Under the pieces are notes generated by a model, which was not told the DNA's origin, searched no databases, and was given only the letters and a program-made list of their open reading frames with translations. The translations under genes and the position numbers were made by a program. Of a DNA stretch of 64,000 bases, positions 1 through 10,094 are shown in pieces; positions within the stretch are counted from its first letter, which is position 1; each line of letters begins with the position of its first letter. This DNA is from a bacterium. GTDB lineage: Bacteria > Elusimicrobiota > Elusimicrobia > Elusimicrobiales > UBA9959. The stretch is taken from contig JAJYNO010000030.1 in NCBI GenBank assembly GCA_021786295.1, positions 62,001-126,000 of the forward strand, written 5' to 3'.

Positions 1-771
1 GGCGGCCAGCACAGGAAGGAGGGATATCACCTCTGCGACAGCGAGCACTGCCAGGCCTACCACGGCAAGTACGGAGAGGCGAACACTACCACGCGCGCCG
101 TGATAGATACCGAGGGCGATATCCTGACCTACCACGGCCGCCCCGCTTACGCCTTCTACCACTCCAACTCGGGCGGATGGATACAGGCCTCCAAGGAAGT
201 CACCGGGTGGGGCGCCGTCCCCTACCTGGTCACCAAGCCGGACATCGCCCCCGGCACGACCGAGGCCCCGCTGGACCCGTGGCACTGGCACCTGTGGATA
301 ACCGGGGACCCGCCGGCCAACTGCAACTATCCCGGCTACGAACACGCCTCCAACTTCCGCTGGCTGAAGATCATCCGCGAGAAGGACATGACCTACCGCA
401 TCAACAGGGACTACAAGGTCGGAAAGGTGCTCAACCTGATCCCGCTGCGCCGAGCGCCGTCCGGCAACGTCAACTCGCTGCGCGTAGTGGGCAGTAAGCG
501 CACCATCGATATCGACAAGGAAAACCTAATACGCAACCTACTGGGCTTCAGCTCACTGAAGAGCACGCTGTTCGACCTTGAGGTGGACCGCTTCAAGGAC
601 GGCCGGATACGCAACTTCTGGATCTACGGCGGCGGCTGGGGCCACGGCGTAGGCCTTTGCCAGAGCGGCGCCGCCGGACTCGCCGGCAAGTACGGCCTGA
701 ACTACCGCCAGATACTCCGTTTCTATTTCCCCGGCACCCGCATCAGCCGCATCAAATACGTAAGGAAGTAG
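1..771 (+). CDS. SpoIID/LytB domain protein (5' truncated at window edge)
   Basis: Frame 1 is open from base 1 (GGQHRKEGYHLCDSEHCQAYHGKYGEANTTTRAV...), with C-terminal WGHGVGLCQSGAAGLA motif typical of SpoIID; ends at TAG 769-771. Confidence 0.88.
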   Translation, partial: GGQHRKEGYHLCDSEHCQAYHGKYGEANTTTRAVIDTEGDILTYHGRPAYAFYHSNSGGWIQASKEVTGWGAVPYLVTKPDIAPGTTEAPLDPWHWHLWITGDPPANCNYPGYEHASNFRWLKIIREKDMTYRINRDYKVGKVLNLIPLRRAPSGNVNSLRVVGSKRTIDIDKENLIRNLLGFSSLKSTLFDLEVDRFKDGRIRNFWIYGGGWGHGVGLCQSGAAGLAGKYGLNYRQILRFYFPGTRISRIKYVRK

Positions 772-798
772 GGACGCTGCTTCCTAACTTCCAAACTT
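765..798 (+). repeat. 34-bp inverted repeat, left copy (REP-like end of RAYT element)
   Basis: gaagtagggacgctgcttcctaacttccaaactt is the exact reverse complement of 1854-1887. Confidence 0.95.
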
Positions 799-1752
799 TT
801 TCAGCAGCGCCTTTCCTTTCGCCACCAGCTTGGATACGGCGCCGGAAGTCATTCCCAGTTCGCGCATCAGCTCGCTACCCCCAACGCCAGCGTCCCTGAC
901 GCTGAGATAGCAGTACGCAGCGCGCGCCTGCGCCGGGGCTTTTCCATGGCTATGGCTAAGGATCTCCATTCTGGACACCCCCGTAGACCTTTCCACCTCC
1001 GCCAGCACTTCCGCGCGGCTCTTAAATGCCGGAGCATCTTCCCCTGCGGCTTTCAGGACCGATTCCACGAAGTCACGTCCGCCAAGTATCCGCCGGTCCA
1101 AGGACTTTCGCCCGCCGTCCCCGGAGCCCTTTTGCCGTGAGGTTGAGCCATGCCCGGACGATGACACTGCGCCGCTGAGCTCCATGCTGCCGCTGTCCCC
1201 GGCCCTTTCAAGGACAGCCCGCAGGTAGGCATCCGCCGCCCCCTCCTCTTCCCCGCCGAAGCGGGAAAGGAGCTCATCCCTGTCCAGAATACCGTCACAC
1301 GCACCCGTGAGCGCCGCAGCGTGACCGCACCACCGGTAACCCTTGAGTTCTTCCGGGGTCGCCACCAACCCGCCGCGCAGTGGATTAAGATGTATGTAGG
1401 GGACAGCCTCTTGCAGATATCTTTCCTCACCGCAGATCACGGCCTTGTACCTGTTCTGGAACAGATGCCCGGCTCGCTTGTACTTCAGATTGAAGTGCAC
1501 AGCGTAGCCGGTCATGACGTGGCGCATGATTTCAGACAGCGGCCGCTCCCCGCGCAGCACCAACAGGTGGAAATGGTTCGGCATAAAACACCAGGCAAGG
1601 CATCTGGCGCCGGAATTTTTCAACCATACCGAGACCCTAGTCCGCAAATCTTCACAATCGGCCTCTTCCGAGAAGATGGCTCGACGCTCGATGCCGCGCG
1701 CCATTACGTGATATATCTGGCCGGGCATATCTATCCTGGCTTGTCTTGGCAT
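784..1752 (-). CDS. REP-associated tyrosine transposase (RAYT, Y1_Tnp / IS200-like TnpA family) with C-terminal HTH
   Basis: MPRQARIDMPGQIYHVMARGIERRAIF..., HUH motif in FMPNHFHLLVLRG, candidate catalytic Tyr in VPYIHLNPLRGGLV; HTH-like tail ELMRELGMTSGAVSKLV. Confidence 0.92.
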   Translation of the reverse strand: MPRQARIDMPGQIYHVMARGIERRAIFSEEADCEDLRTRVSVWLKNSGARCLAWCFMPNHFHLLVLRGERPLSEIMRHVMTGYAVHFNLKYKRAGHLFQNRYKAVICGEERYLQEAVPYIHLNPLRGGLVATPEELKGYRWCGHAAALTGACDGILDRDELLSRFGGEEEGAADAYLRAVLERAGDSGSMELSGAVSSSGHGSTSRQKGSGDGGRKSLDRRILGGRDFVESVLKAAGEDAPAFKSRAEVLAEVERSTGVSRMEILSHSHGKAPAQARAAYCYLSVRDAGVGGSELMRELGMTSGAVSKLVAKGKALLKKFGS

Positions 1753-1853
1753 ATACCCCCCTTTCCCGGGGATATCATAGCAGAGCACCCCGACAACTGC
1801 CTGTCGGGGTGCCGCGCTCTCTCAAGACCGGCCGTGGACAACGCCACAGCTTC

Positions 1854-1887
1854 AAGTTTGGAAGTTAGGAAGCAGCGTCCCTACTTC
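1854..1887 (-). repeat. 34-bp inverted repeat, right copy
   Basis: aagtttggaagttaggaagcagcgtccctacttc, perfect reverse complement of 765-798. Confidence 0.95.
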
Positions 1888-2879
1888 ATTTCCCAGGCGT
1901 CGGGGCCGGCGAGGAGGGTTTCGAGCTCGTGCTCCTTCGTGTCTCCGACGGCCTTCACGTGGTCGTAGTAGAGCTCCTCGTAGGAGGGCCTGCGCACGGC
2001 GCGCAGCACGCCCATCGGCACCGGGAATTCCGGCTGGGTCAGGCTGCTTACCAGGTAGGCCAGCCCGGGGTTGGTCTCGTCGTAAACAGCGACCTCAGGC
2101 GGCGCCTTGCCGGAGAAGGAGACGATCTCCGGCTTCATGTCCTTTATCACGATGCCCCTGTTCCTGTCCTTGCCGAACACCAGCGGCTTGCCGTGCTCCA
2201 CGCGCAGCAGCATATCATCGCGCAGGGCCTGGTCCTTCAGCGGCTCGAACTCCTTGTCCGAGAACGGCACGCACTTCTGCAGGATCTCAACGAAGGCCGT
2301 GCCTTCGTGCCTCGCCGCCCTCTCCAGTATAGCGGTGGTGCCGGCTATGTCGTTGTCCAGTCCGCGCGCGACGAACGTGCAGCCCAGGCCGACGGCGAAA
2401 CTGGCCGGGTTGAAGGGGTAGTCTATCGAGCCCAGCGGCGTGGTCTTGGTCTTGGTCCCCGGCTGGGTGGTCGGGGAGGCCTGGCCCTTCGTCAGCGCGT
2501 AGATGCGGTTGTTGAACAGCACGATCTTCAGCCCTATGTTGCGGCGTATCGCGTGCAGCATGTGGTTGCCGCCTATCGAGAGGCCGTCGCCGTCGCCGGT
2601 CACCACCCAGACCGCGAGCTCCGGATTGGCCAGCTTGACGCCGGTGGCCACGGCGGCCGCGCGGCCGTGGATCGAATGGAAGCCGTACGTGCTGACGTAG
2701 TACGGGAAGCGGCTGGAGCAGCCGATGCCGGAGATCACCGCGTACTTCTCGTGGGGCAGGCCCATGCCGGCCATCACCTTCTGCATCATGTTAAGGATGG
2801 CGAAATTGCCGCAGCCCGGGCACCACTTGACCGGGAGATTGGAGGAGAAATCCTTGGCCGTAAGCTTAGCGTTTTCCAT
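1881..2879 (-). CDS. korB: 2-oxoacid:ferredoxin oxidoreductase subunit beta (2-oxoglutarate type)
   Basis: NLPVKWCPGCGNFAILNMMQKV..., TPP-binding GDGDGLSIGGNH. Confidence 0.92.
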   Translation of the reverse strand: MENAKLTAKDFSSNLPVKWCPGCGNFAILNMMQKVMAGMGLPHEKYAVISGIGCSSRFPYYVSTYGFHSIHGRAAAVATGVKLANPELAVWVVTGDGDGLSIGGNHMLHAIRRNIGLKIVLFNNRIYALTKGQASPTTQPGTKTKTTPLGSIDYPFNPASFAVGLGCTFVARGLDNDIAGTTAILERAARHEGTAFVEILQKCVPFSDKEFEPLKDQALRDDMLLRVEHGKPLVFGKDRNRGIVIKDMKPEIVSFSGKAPPEVAVYDETNPGLAYLVSSLTQPEFPVPMGVLRAVRRPSYEELYYDHVKAVGDTKEHELETLLAGPDAWEMK

Positions 2880-2880
2880 G

Positions 2881-4734
2881 TCAGTTCCCTCTCAGGACCT
2901 CCTTTATCTTCTCGAGCACTTCGTCGGAGTTCAGCGGCTGGCCCTGCACCTTGTTCAGGCCAAGCGGTTCTACCATGTACTCCGAGCGCAAGAGCATGCG
3001 CAGCTGCCCGGTATTCTCCTCCGGCACCAGCACCTTCCGGAAACGGCGCATCGCGGCGCCAAGGTCCGGCGGCAGCGGGAAGATGTTGCGGATATGGACC
3101 GAGGACACGCTGATGCCCTCGCGCCTGGCCTTGGAGACGGCGGAGGTTATAGCCCCGTACGTCGAACCCCAGCCCACGACGAGCAGCTCGCCCTCCGGCT
3201 GCCCGTATATCCTGGTCTGAGGTATCTCCTTGACCACGCGGCGAACCTTCTCGGCGCGCAGCTGGGTCATCCTCTCGTGATTCTCGGCGTCGTAGCTGAT
3301 GGCTCCGGTAACGTCCTGCTTCTCCAAACCGCCTATGCGGTGCTCGTAGCCCTTGAGCCCCGGCCACACCCAGGGCCTGGCCAGCGTCTCCGGGTCGCGC
3401 ATGAACGGCTTATAGTCCCCCGGCCCGGGGCGCGGCGGCAGTTCGAACTTCGGCAGCTCCGAGAGCTTAGGGATGCGGAACGGCTCCGAGCCGTTGGAAA
3501 GGTAGGAGTTGGTCAGCACTACGACCGGCGTCATGTACTTGACGGCTATGCGCGCGGCCTCGAGCGTCGTATGGAAGCAGTCGGCCGGGCTGGAGGCGGC
3601 CAGCACGACCAGCGGGCTCTCGCCGTGGCGGCCGTAAACGGCCTGCAGCAGGTCCGACTGCTCGGTCTTCGTGGGCAGGCCGGTGGAGGGTCCGCCGCGC
3701 TGCACGTCCACTATCACCATCGGCAGCTCGGCTATCACGCCCAGCCCCAGGGCCTCCGCCTTAAGCGACAGGCCCGGACCGCTGGTGCCGGTGGCGGCCA
3801 GCTCGCCGGCGAAAGCGGCGCCTATCGTGGAGCAGACCGCGGCTATCTCGTCCTCGGCCTGGAAGATCACCACGTCGTTGGAGCGGTGCTTGGCCAGAGT
3901 GTGCAGGATCTCCGAGGCCGGCGTTATCGGGTAGGAGCCGTAATAGAGTTTCTTCTTGAGCAGCTTGGCCGCGGTGATCAGCGCGTAGGCCGCGGCCTCG
4001 TTGCCGGTGAGGTTGCGGTACTTGCCCGGGGTCACCGCGCTCTTTTTCGCCTGGAAGCGGGCGTCGAAGATCTCCGTGGTCTCGGCGTAATCGTAGCCGG
4101 CCTCCAGCACCTTGGCGTTGGCCGCCGCGATCTCCGGGGCCTTCTTGAACTTGTTCTCTATCCACTCCTTGGTGGACTCCAGCGGCAGGCCGTACATCCA
4201 GTACAGGATGCCGAGCATGTAGAAGTTCTTGCACTTGAGGACCTGCGGCTTGGGCAGGCCGGAGTCCTTCAGCGTGTTCTCCGTCATCGTATTGGCCGGG
4301 ACGGCTATCACGCGGTAATTGTCCAGCGTCCCGTCCTCGAGCGGGTTGGCGGCGTAGCCCGCCTTCTCCAGCGCGGCAGGCACGAAAGCGTCGGAATTGG
4401 CCACGATGATGGACCCCTTCTCGAGGCTCTTGAGATTGACGGCCAAGGCCGCCGGGTTCATGACCACCAGCACGTCCGGCCTGTTGCCCGGGGTAAGCAC
4501 GGACTCGTCGCCGAAGCTGATCTGGAAACCGCTGACGCCGGCCAGCGACCCGGCGGGGGCTCGTATCTCGGCCGGGTAGTCCGGCAGGGTGCTGAGCTCG
4601 TTGCCGGCCACGGCCGTGGCGTTGGCGAAGCGGCTGCCCACCAGCTGTATGCCGTCTCCCGAGTCTCCGGCAAAGCGCACTGTGACCGAGCTCAACTCGC
4701 TGACGTTCACGTTTCTGCTCTTTGGTTTGGTCAT
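2881..4734 (-). CDS. korA: 2-oxoacid:acceptor oxidoreductase subunit alpha (fused gamma-alpha)
   Basis: N-terminal gamma domain VRFAGDSGDGIQLVGSRFA; alpha domain YYGSYPITPASEILHTLAKH. Confidence 0.92.
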   Translation of the reverse strand: MTKPKSRNVNVSELSSVTVRFAGDSGDGIQLVGSRFANATAVAGNELSTLPDYPAEIRAPAGSLAGVSGFQISFGDESVLTPGNRPDVLVVMNPAALAVNLKSLEKGSIIVANSDAFVPAALEKAGYAANPLEDGTLDNYRVIAVPANTMTENTLKDSGLPKPQVLKCKNFYMLGILYWMYGLPLESTKEWIENKFKKAPEIAAANAKVLEAGYDYAETTEIFDARFQAKKSAVTPGKYRNLTGNEAAAYALITAAKLLKKKLYYGSYPITPASEILHTLAKHRSNDVVIFQAEDEIAAVCSTIGAAFAGELAATGTSGPGLSLKAEALGLGVIAELPMVIVDVQRGGPSTGLPTKTEQSDLLQAVYGRHGESPLVVLAASSPADCFHTTLEAARIAVKYMTPVVVLTNSYLSNGSEPFRIPKLSELPKFELPPRPGPGDYKPFMRDPETLARPWVWPGLKGYEHRIGGLEKQDVTGAISYDAENHERMTQLRAEKVRRVVKEIPQTRIYGQPEGELLVVGWGSTYGAITSAVSKARREGISVSSVHIRNIFPLPPDLGAAMRRFRKVLVPEENTGQLRMLLRSEYMVEPLGLNKVQGQPLNSDEVLEKIKEVLRGN

Positions 4735-4896
4735 TTCTAGGGAACCTCTCTGGCCTTAAAAGCGGGAAAATCCGGGCCCTTCGGGGCTGGACTTTACGTC
4801 CTGAATTATACTACAAATTATCTTAACGGGGTTCAAACCCGCGCCCGGCGCCGGACAAAGGGCGGGCTTTGGCGCCGCGGCAGACCTGGAGGACCG

Positions 4897-6057
<1,161 letters not shown>

Positions 6058-6061
6058 CGAC

Positions 6062-6970
6062 ATGTCCATACTTTTGAACAAGAAGACCAAACTGATAGTG
6101 CACGGTTTCACCGGCGCGCAGGGCTCCTTCCACGCCCAGCAATGCCTCGAGTACGGTTCCGACATCGTCGGCGGCGTCACGCCGGGCAAAGGCGGCGCCG
6201 AACACCTCGGCAAGCCGGTCTTCAACACCGCCCGCGACGCCGTCAAGGCCACCGGCGCCGACGCGTCCCTGATCTTCGTCCCTCCGCCTTACGCCGCGGA
6301 CTCGATACTGGAGGCCGCCGACGCCGGCCTCTCCGTCATCATCTGCATCACCGAGGGCATACCCGTGATGGACATGGTCCGCGTCAAGAAGCGCCTCACC
6401 GCCCTACGCAACGCAGGCCGCGACGTGACCCTTGTCGGCCCCAACTGCCCCGGCGTCATCACCCCCGGCGAGTGCAAGGCCGGCATCATGCCGGGCTACA
6501 TCCACAAGAAGGGCTCCGTGGGCATAGTCTCGCGCTCCGGCACCCTGACCTACGAGGCCGTCTGGCAGGTGACCAGCCAGGGCCTGGGGCAGAGCACCGT
6601 AGTCGGCATAGGCGGCGATCCCGTGCAGGGGATGAACTTCCTGGACGCGCTCAAGCTCTTCCAGGCCGACCCGCAGACAGAGGCCGTCATCATGATAGGC
6701 GAGATCGGCGGCTCCGCCGAGGAGGACGCGGCCAGGTACATCAAGAAGGAAATGACCAAGCCCGTCTTCGGCTTCGTCGCCGGCAAGACCGCGCCCCCCG
6801 GCCGCCGCATGGGCCACGCCGGCGCCATCGTGGAAGGCGGCTCCGGCACCCACGCCTCCAAAGTGGAGGCCCTGAAGAAAGCCGGCGTCACCGTGGTGGA
6901 CAACCTCTCCGAGATAGGCGGGGCGGTGGCCGCGAAGCTCAAGCCGAAGGCCAAGGCGGCTGGCAGGTAG
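6062..6970 (+). CDS. sucD: succinate-CoA ligase subunit alpha
   Basis: [71 protein letters not shown]. Confidence 0.95.
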   Translation: MSILLNKKTKLIVHGFTGAQGSFHAQQCLEYGSDIVGGVTPGKGGAEHLGKPVFNTARDAVKATGADASLIFVPPPYAADSILEAADAGLSVIICITEGIPVMDMVRVKKRLTALRNAGRDVTLVGPNCPGVITPGECKAGIMPGYIHKKGSVGIVSRSGTLTYEAVWQVTSQGLGQSTVVGIGGDPVQGMNFLDALKLFQADPQTEAVIMIGEIGGSAEEDAARYIKKEMTKPVFGFVAGKTAPPGRRMGHAGAIVEGGSGTHASKVEALKKAGVTVVDNLSEIGGAVAAKLKPKAKAAGR

Positions 6971-7021
6971 ACGGGGAAAGGGAGGAGCCCGCGGGAGCAT
7001 CCGCGCCGGCGGGCCCTTTTG

Positions 7022-7945
7022 ATGATCACGAAATACCGCATCCGGGACCGCCGGCTCACGCCGGCGGAGGATGGCGCCCAGGTCTGGGTGGTGACAGCCC
7101 CGACCGAAGACGAGAAGAAGAGGCTGCTCGCCGACTTCAGCATCGACGAGCACACCTTCAGCTCCGCGTTCGACCCCGAGGAGCCGGCGCGTCTGGAGAC
7201 CGAGCCAGACCATCTCGCGCTGATCTTCAAGCGCCCCAAGAACTACTCCTCCAAGGACCATTTCCTGTTCAAGGTAACGTCGATGGGCCTGTTCCTGTTC
7301 GGGGACAGGCTGGTGCTGGCGCTGCCCGAGGACGTCAGCATGTTCTCGGGCAAGTACTTCAAGCAGGTCTCGGGCATACGCGAGGTGTTCCTGAAGCTGA
7401 TTTATAATTCCATCTTCCATTTCATGGAACACCTGAAGGTCATCAGCATGATCTCCGACGAGCTCGAGGCCAAGATCACCTACTCGATGGAGAACAAGCA
7501 CCTGATCAACATGTTCACGCTGGAGAAGAGCCTGGTCTACTACGTCAACGCGATCACCGCCAACACGGGCGTGATAGAGCGCCTCAAGCACGCGGCCGGA
7601 AAGGCAGGTTTCAGCCAGCGCAGCGTCGAGTTCATGGACGACATCATGATAGAGAACCAGCAGTGCTACAGGCAGGCCTCCATCTACTCCAACATCTTCG
7701 CGTCGCTCGTCGGCGCGCGCGCCTCCATCGTCAGCAACAACCTGAACATCCTGATGAAGAACCTCAACGCCGTCGTCATAGCCGTGGCCGTCCCGAGCTT
7801 CTTCGCCGGAGTGGGCGGCATGTCCGAGCTGTACGCGATAACCGGCATCCGCGACCCGAAGGTGGCCTATCCGGTCTTCCTGTTCGCGATGCTGCTGCTG
7901 GGGTGGATCACGTTCGTACTCATAAAACGCCTGGAGAAGCATTGA
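7022..7945 (+). CDS. CorA-family divalent cation transporter (GMS variant of GMN motif)
   Basis: CorA-like fold with C-terminal FFAGVGGMSELYAI and two TM segments. Confidence 0.85.
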   Translation: MITKYRIRDRRLTPAEDGAQVWVVTAPTEDEKKRLLADFSIDEHTFSSAFDPEEPARLETEPDHLALIFKRPKNYSSKDHFLFKVTSMGLFLFGDRLVLALPEDVSMFSGKYFKQVSGIREVFLKLIYNSIFHFMEHLKVISMISDELEAKITYSMENKHLINMFTLEKSLVYYVNAITANTGVIERLKHAAGKAGFSQRSVEFMDDIMIENQQCYRQASIYSNIFASLVGARASIVSNNLNILMKNLNAVVIAVAVPSFFAGVGGMSELYAITGIRDPKVAYPVFLFAMLLLGWITFVLIKRLEKH

Positions 7946-7949
7946 CGCC

Positions 7950-9275
7950 ATGCCTAAACTGTTCATCGTCTCGCTGGGCTGCCCGAAGAACCTTTCCGAT
8001 TCCGAGGTAATGGCCGGGGAGCTGGCCGCGGCCGGTTGGGAGCTGGTCCCCTCCGAGGAGGGCGCCGACGCCGCGCTGCTCAACACCTGCGCCTTTCTGG
8101 GCTCCGCGGTCGGGGAATCGGAGGGCGAGATACGCCGCCTGCTGCGCCTGAAGGCCCGCGGCAGGCTCTCCAAGGTCCTGGTGGCGGGCTGCCTGGTGGA
8201 GCGGGAGAAGGAGGCCCTGCTCGAGAAATTCCCCGGCATAGACGCGCTGGTGGGGGTCAACGCGCTTTCCATGGCCGCCGAGGCGATAGAGGCCGGCAGG
8301 AGCTGTATCCCGGCCTCCGCTACCCGCATAGACTCCCCGCGCGTGAAAGCCCGGCTGACCGCCCCCCACAGCGCCTACCTGAAGATAGCCGACGGCTGCG
8401 GGAACCGCTGCGCCTATTGCCTGATCCCGTCCCTGCGAGGCCCTTTCCGCTCCAAGCCGTTCGAGTCGGTCCTGCAAGAGGCCGCCCGGCTGGCCGAGAG
8501 CGGCGCCGTGGAGATCTCGCTGATAGCGCAGGACACCACCTCCTACGGCCAGGACCTCTACGGGAGGCCGCGCCTCGCAGGGCTGCTGAAAGAACTGGTA
8601 AAGATACAAGGCGTACGCTGGTGGCGGCTGATGTACGTCTACCCCGAGCGGGTGAGCAAAGAACTGATCGGGGTGATGAAGGCCAACAGGAGCGTCGTCC
8701 GCTACCTGGACATGCCGCTGCAGCATATATCCGACCCTGTTCTCAGGCGCATGAACCGCTCCTCCACCTCCGCCTCCATAAAAGCGAAGATCGAGGAGCT
8801 GCGCCGGGCCATGCCGGACATCGCGCTGCGCACCAATTTCATAGTGGGCTTCCCCGGCGAGACCGCGGAGGATTTCGAGGAGCTGGCGGCCTTCGTCAAG
8901 GAGGCGCGCTTCTCCGGGGTGGGCGTATTCAAGTACTCGCGAGAGAAAGGCACGCCCGCCGCGGACATGCCGGACCAGGTCCCCGAGAGGATCAAGACCG
9001 AACGGGCCGAGGCTCTGGTGCGCGTTCAGAGCGAGGTGGTGGACGGCATCAACGCCGCCCTGAAAGGGAAGACCGTGGAAGTGCTTATGGATTCCCCGAA
9101 GTTCGGCCGCACCTACCGCGATGCGCCCGACATCGACGGCCACGTCGAGGTGGAGGTCCCGGAAGGTTCACGTCCCCCGAAGGCCGGCGACATAGTGAAG
9201 GCCAGGATCACCGGCGCCGCCGGCTACCTGCGCGCAGGGACGCTGCTTCCTAACTTCCCAACTCGTCAAAGTTAG
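7950..9275 (+). CDS. rimO: ribosomal protein S12 methylthiotransferase RimO
   Basis: MPKLFIVSLGCPKNLSDSEVMAGEL; radical SAM CGNRCAYCLIPSLRG; TRAM-like C-terminus. Confidence 0.93.
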   Translation: MPKLFIVSLGCPKNLSDSEVMAGELAAAGWELVPSEEGADAALLNTCAFLGSAVGESEGEIRRLLRLKARGRLSKVLVAGCLVEREKEALLEKFPGIDALVGVNALSMAAEAIEAGRSCIPASATRIDSPRVKARLTAPHSAYLKIADGCGNRCAYCLIPSLRGPFRSKPFESVLQEAARLAESGAVEISLIAQDTTSYGQDLYGRPRLAGLLKELVKIQGVRWWRLMYVYPERVSKELIGVMKANRSVVRYLDMPLQHISDPVLRRMNRSSTSASIKAKIEELRRAMPDIALRTNFIVGFPGETAEDFEELAAFVKEARFSGVGVFKYSREKGTPAADMPDQVPERIKTERAEALVRVQSEVVDGINAALKGKTVEVLMDSPKFGRTYRDAPDIDGHVEVEVPEGSRPPKAGDIVKARITGAAGYLRAGTLLPNFPTRQS

Positions 9276-9290
9276 GAAGCGGAGCCCCTA
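9236..9290. repeat. Solo REPIN-like palindrome related to the RAYT inverted repeats
   Basis: agggacgctgcttcctaacttcc identical to 770-792; forms perfect 12-bp stem 9245-9256/9269-9280. Confidence 0.88.
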
Positions 9291-9644
9291 ATAAAGCCCT
9301 TTCTTTCGCAGTTCGTCGTCGTCCATGCCGAAATGGTGGGCGATCTCGTGCAGCAATGTGTGCCTTATGCGCCCCTCCACGGCGGCCTCCGAGGCGGCGC
9401 CGGCAGCAAGGTTATCCATGAAAAGCGTTATCTTGTCGGGCATGGCCCCGCTGTAGAACGGCCCGCGCTCTGTCAGAGGCACGCCCTCGTAGAGGCCGAG
9501 CAGGCCGGCGCCGAAGCGGCGCTCCTGCTCCGCAGTCGGGGCCCGCCTGACCGCGACCACGACGTTCTCCAGCCTGGCGCGGAACTCCTCCGGCAGGCCG
9601 CCCACGGCCTTCTCCGCCAGCCTTTCGAACTCTTCGTCGGTCAT
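9288..9644 (-). CDS. zincin-like metallopeptidase family protein
   Basis: HTLLHEIAHHFGMDDDELRKKG (HExxH). Confidence 0.85.
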   Translation of the reverse strand: MTDEEFERLAEKAVGGLPEEFRARLENVVVAVRRAPTAEQERRFGAGLLGLYEGVPLTERGPFYSGAMPDKITLFMDNLAAGAASEAAVEGRIRHTLLHEIAHHFGMDDDELRKKGLY

Positions 9645-9662
9645 AGCGCCGCCCCGCGCCGC

Positions 9663-10091
9663 CTACTTGGAGATGAAGTATATGCCGGCCGCGAGCAGCA
9701 GCGCGCCGGTCAGTTTGTTCAGCGTGAAACTTTCGTCCAGGAAGACCAGCGCCAGAGCGAACGTCACCAGCGGGTAGATGGAACTGAGCGGTACTATGCG
9801 GCTCGCCTCGCCCCCGGAAAGGGCCTTAAGATAGAAGTAAACGCCGGCCATCGACACGATCACGCTGGACACCACGAACACCGGCCCGAGCTTGTTCTCG
9901 GTCATTACCGCGTTCCTGGTCTCAGGATATTTCCAGATCAGCAGCGGCGCGAACAGCACCATGTTGGCCAGCGTGCGCAGATAGAAGGCGCCGGACGGGT
10001 CCATGTAGTTCAGCGAGACCTTGTCGAACAGCGCGCCGACACCCCAGCCCAGTATGGCCAGCGCCAGGAAGACCATGGTGGCGGCGGACAT
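9663..10091 (-). CDS. EamA/DMT-family transporter, half-size (142 aa)
   Basis: Four to five hydrophobic segments; SSIYPLVTFALALVFLDESFTLNKLTGALLLAAGIYFI. Confidence 0.85.
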   Translation of the reverse strand: MSAATMVFLALAILGWGVGALFDKVSLNYMDPSGAFYLRTLANMVLFAPLLIWKYPETRNAVMTENKLGPVFVVSSVIVSMAGVYFYLKALSGGEASRIVPLSSIYPLVTFALALVFLDESFTLNKLTGALLLAAGIYFISK

Positions 10092-10094
10092 GGG

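Larger units (their letters stand above)
765..1887 (-). mobile_element. RAYT unit bounded by REP-like inverted repeats
   Basis: RAYT CDS between perfect 34-bp inverted repeats, with an 11-bp hairpin upstream of the gene. Confidence 0.75.

Noticed and set aside
2725-4740. 671-aa plus-strand ORF antisense to korA
   Set aside because: Shadow ORF opposite a well-supported oxidoreductase gene.
6142-7407. 421-aa plus-strand ORF overlapping sucD and corA in another frame
   Set aside because: Arg/Gly/His-rich alternate-frame translation typical of high GC.
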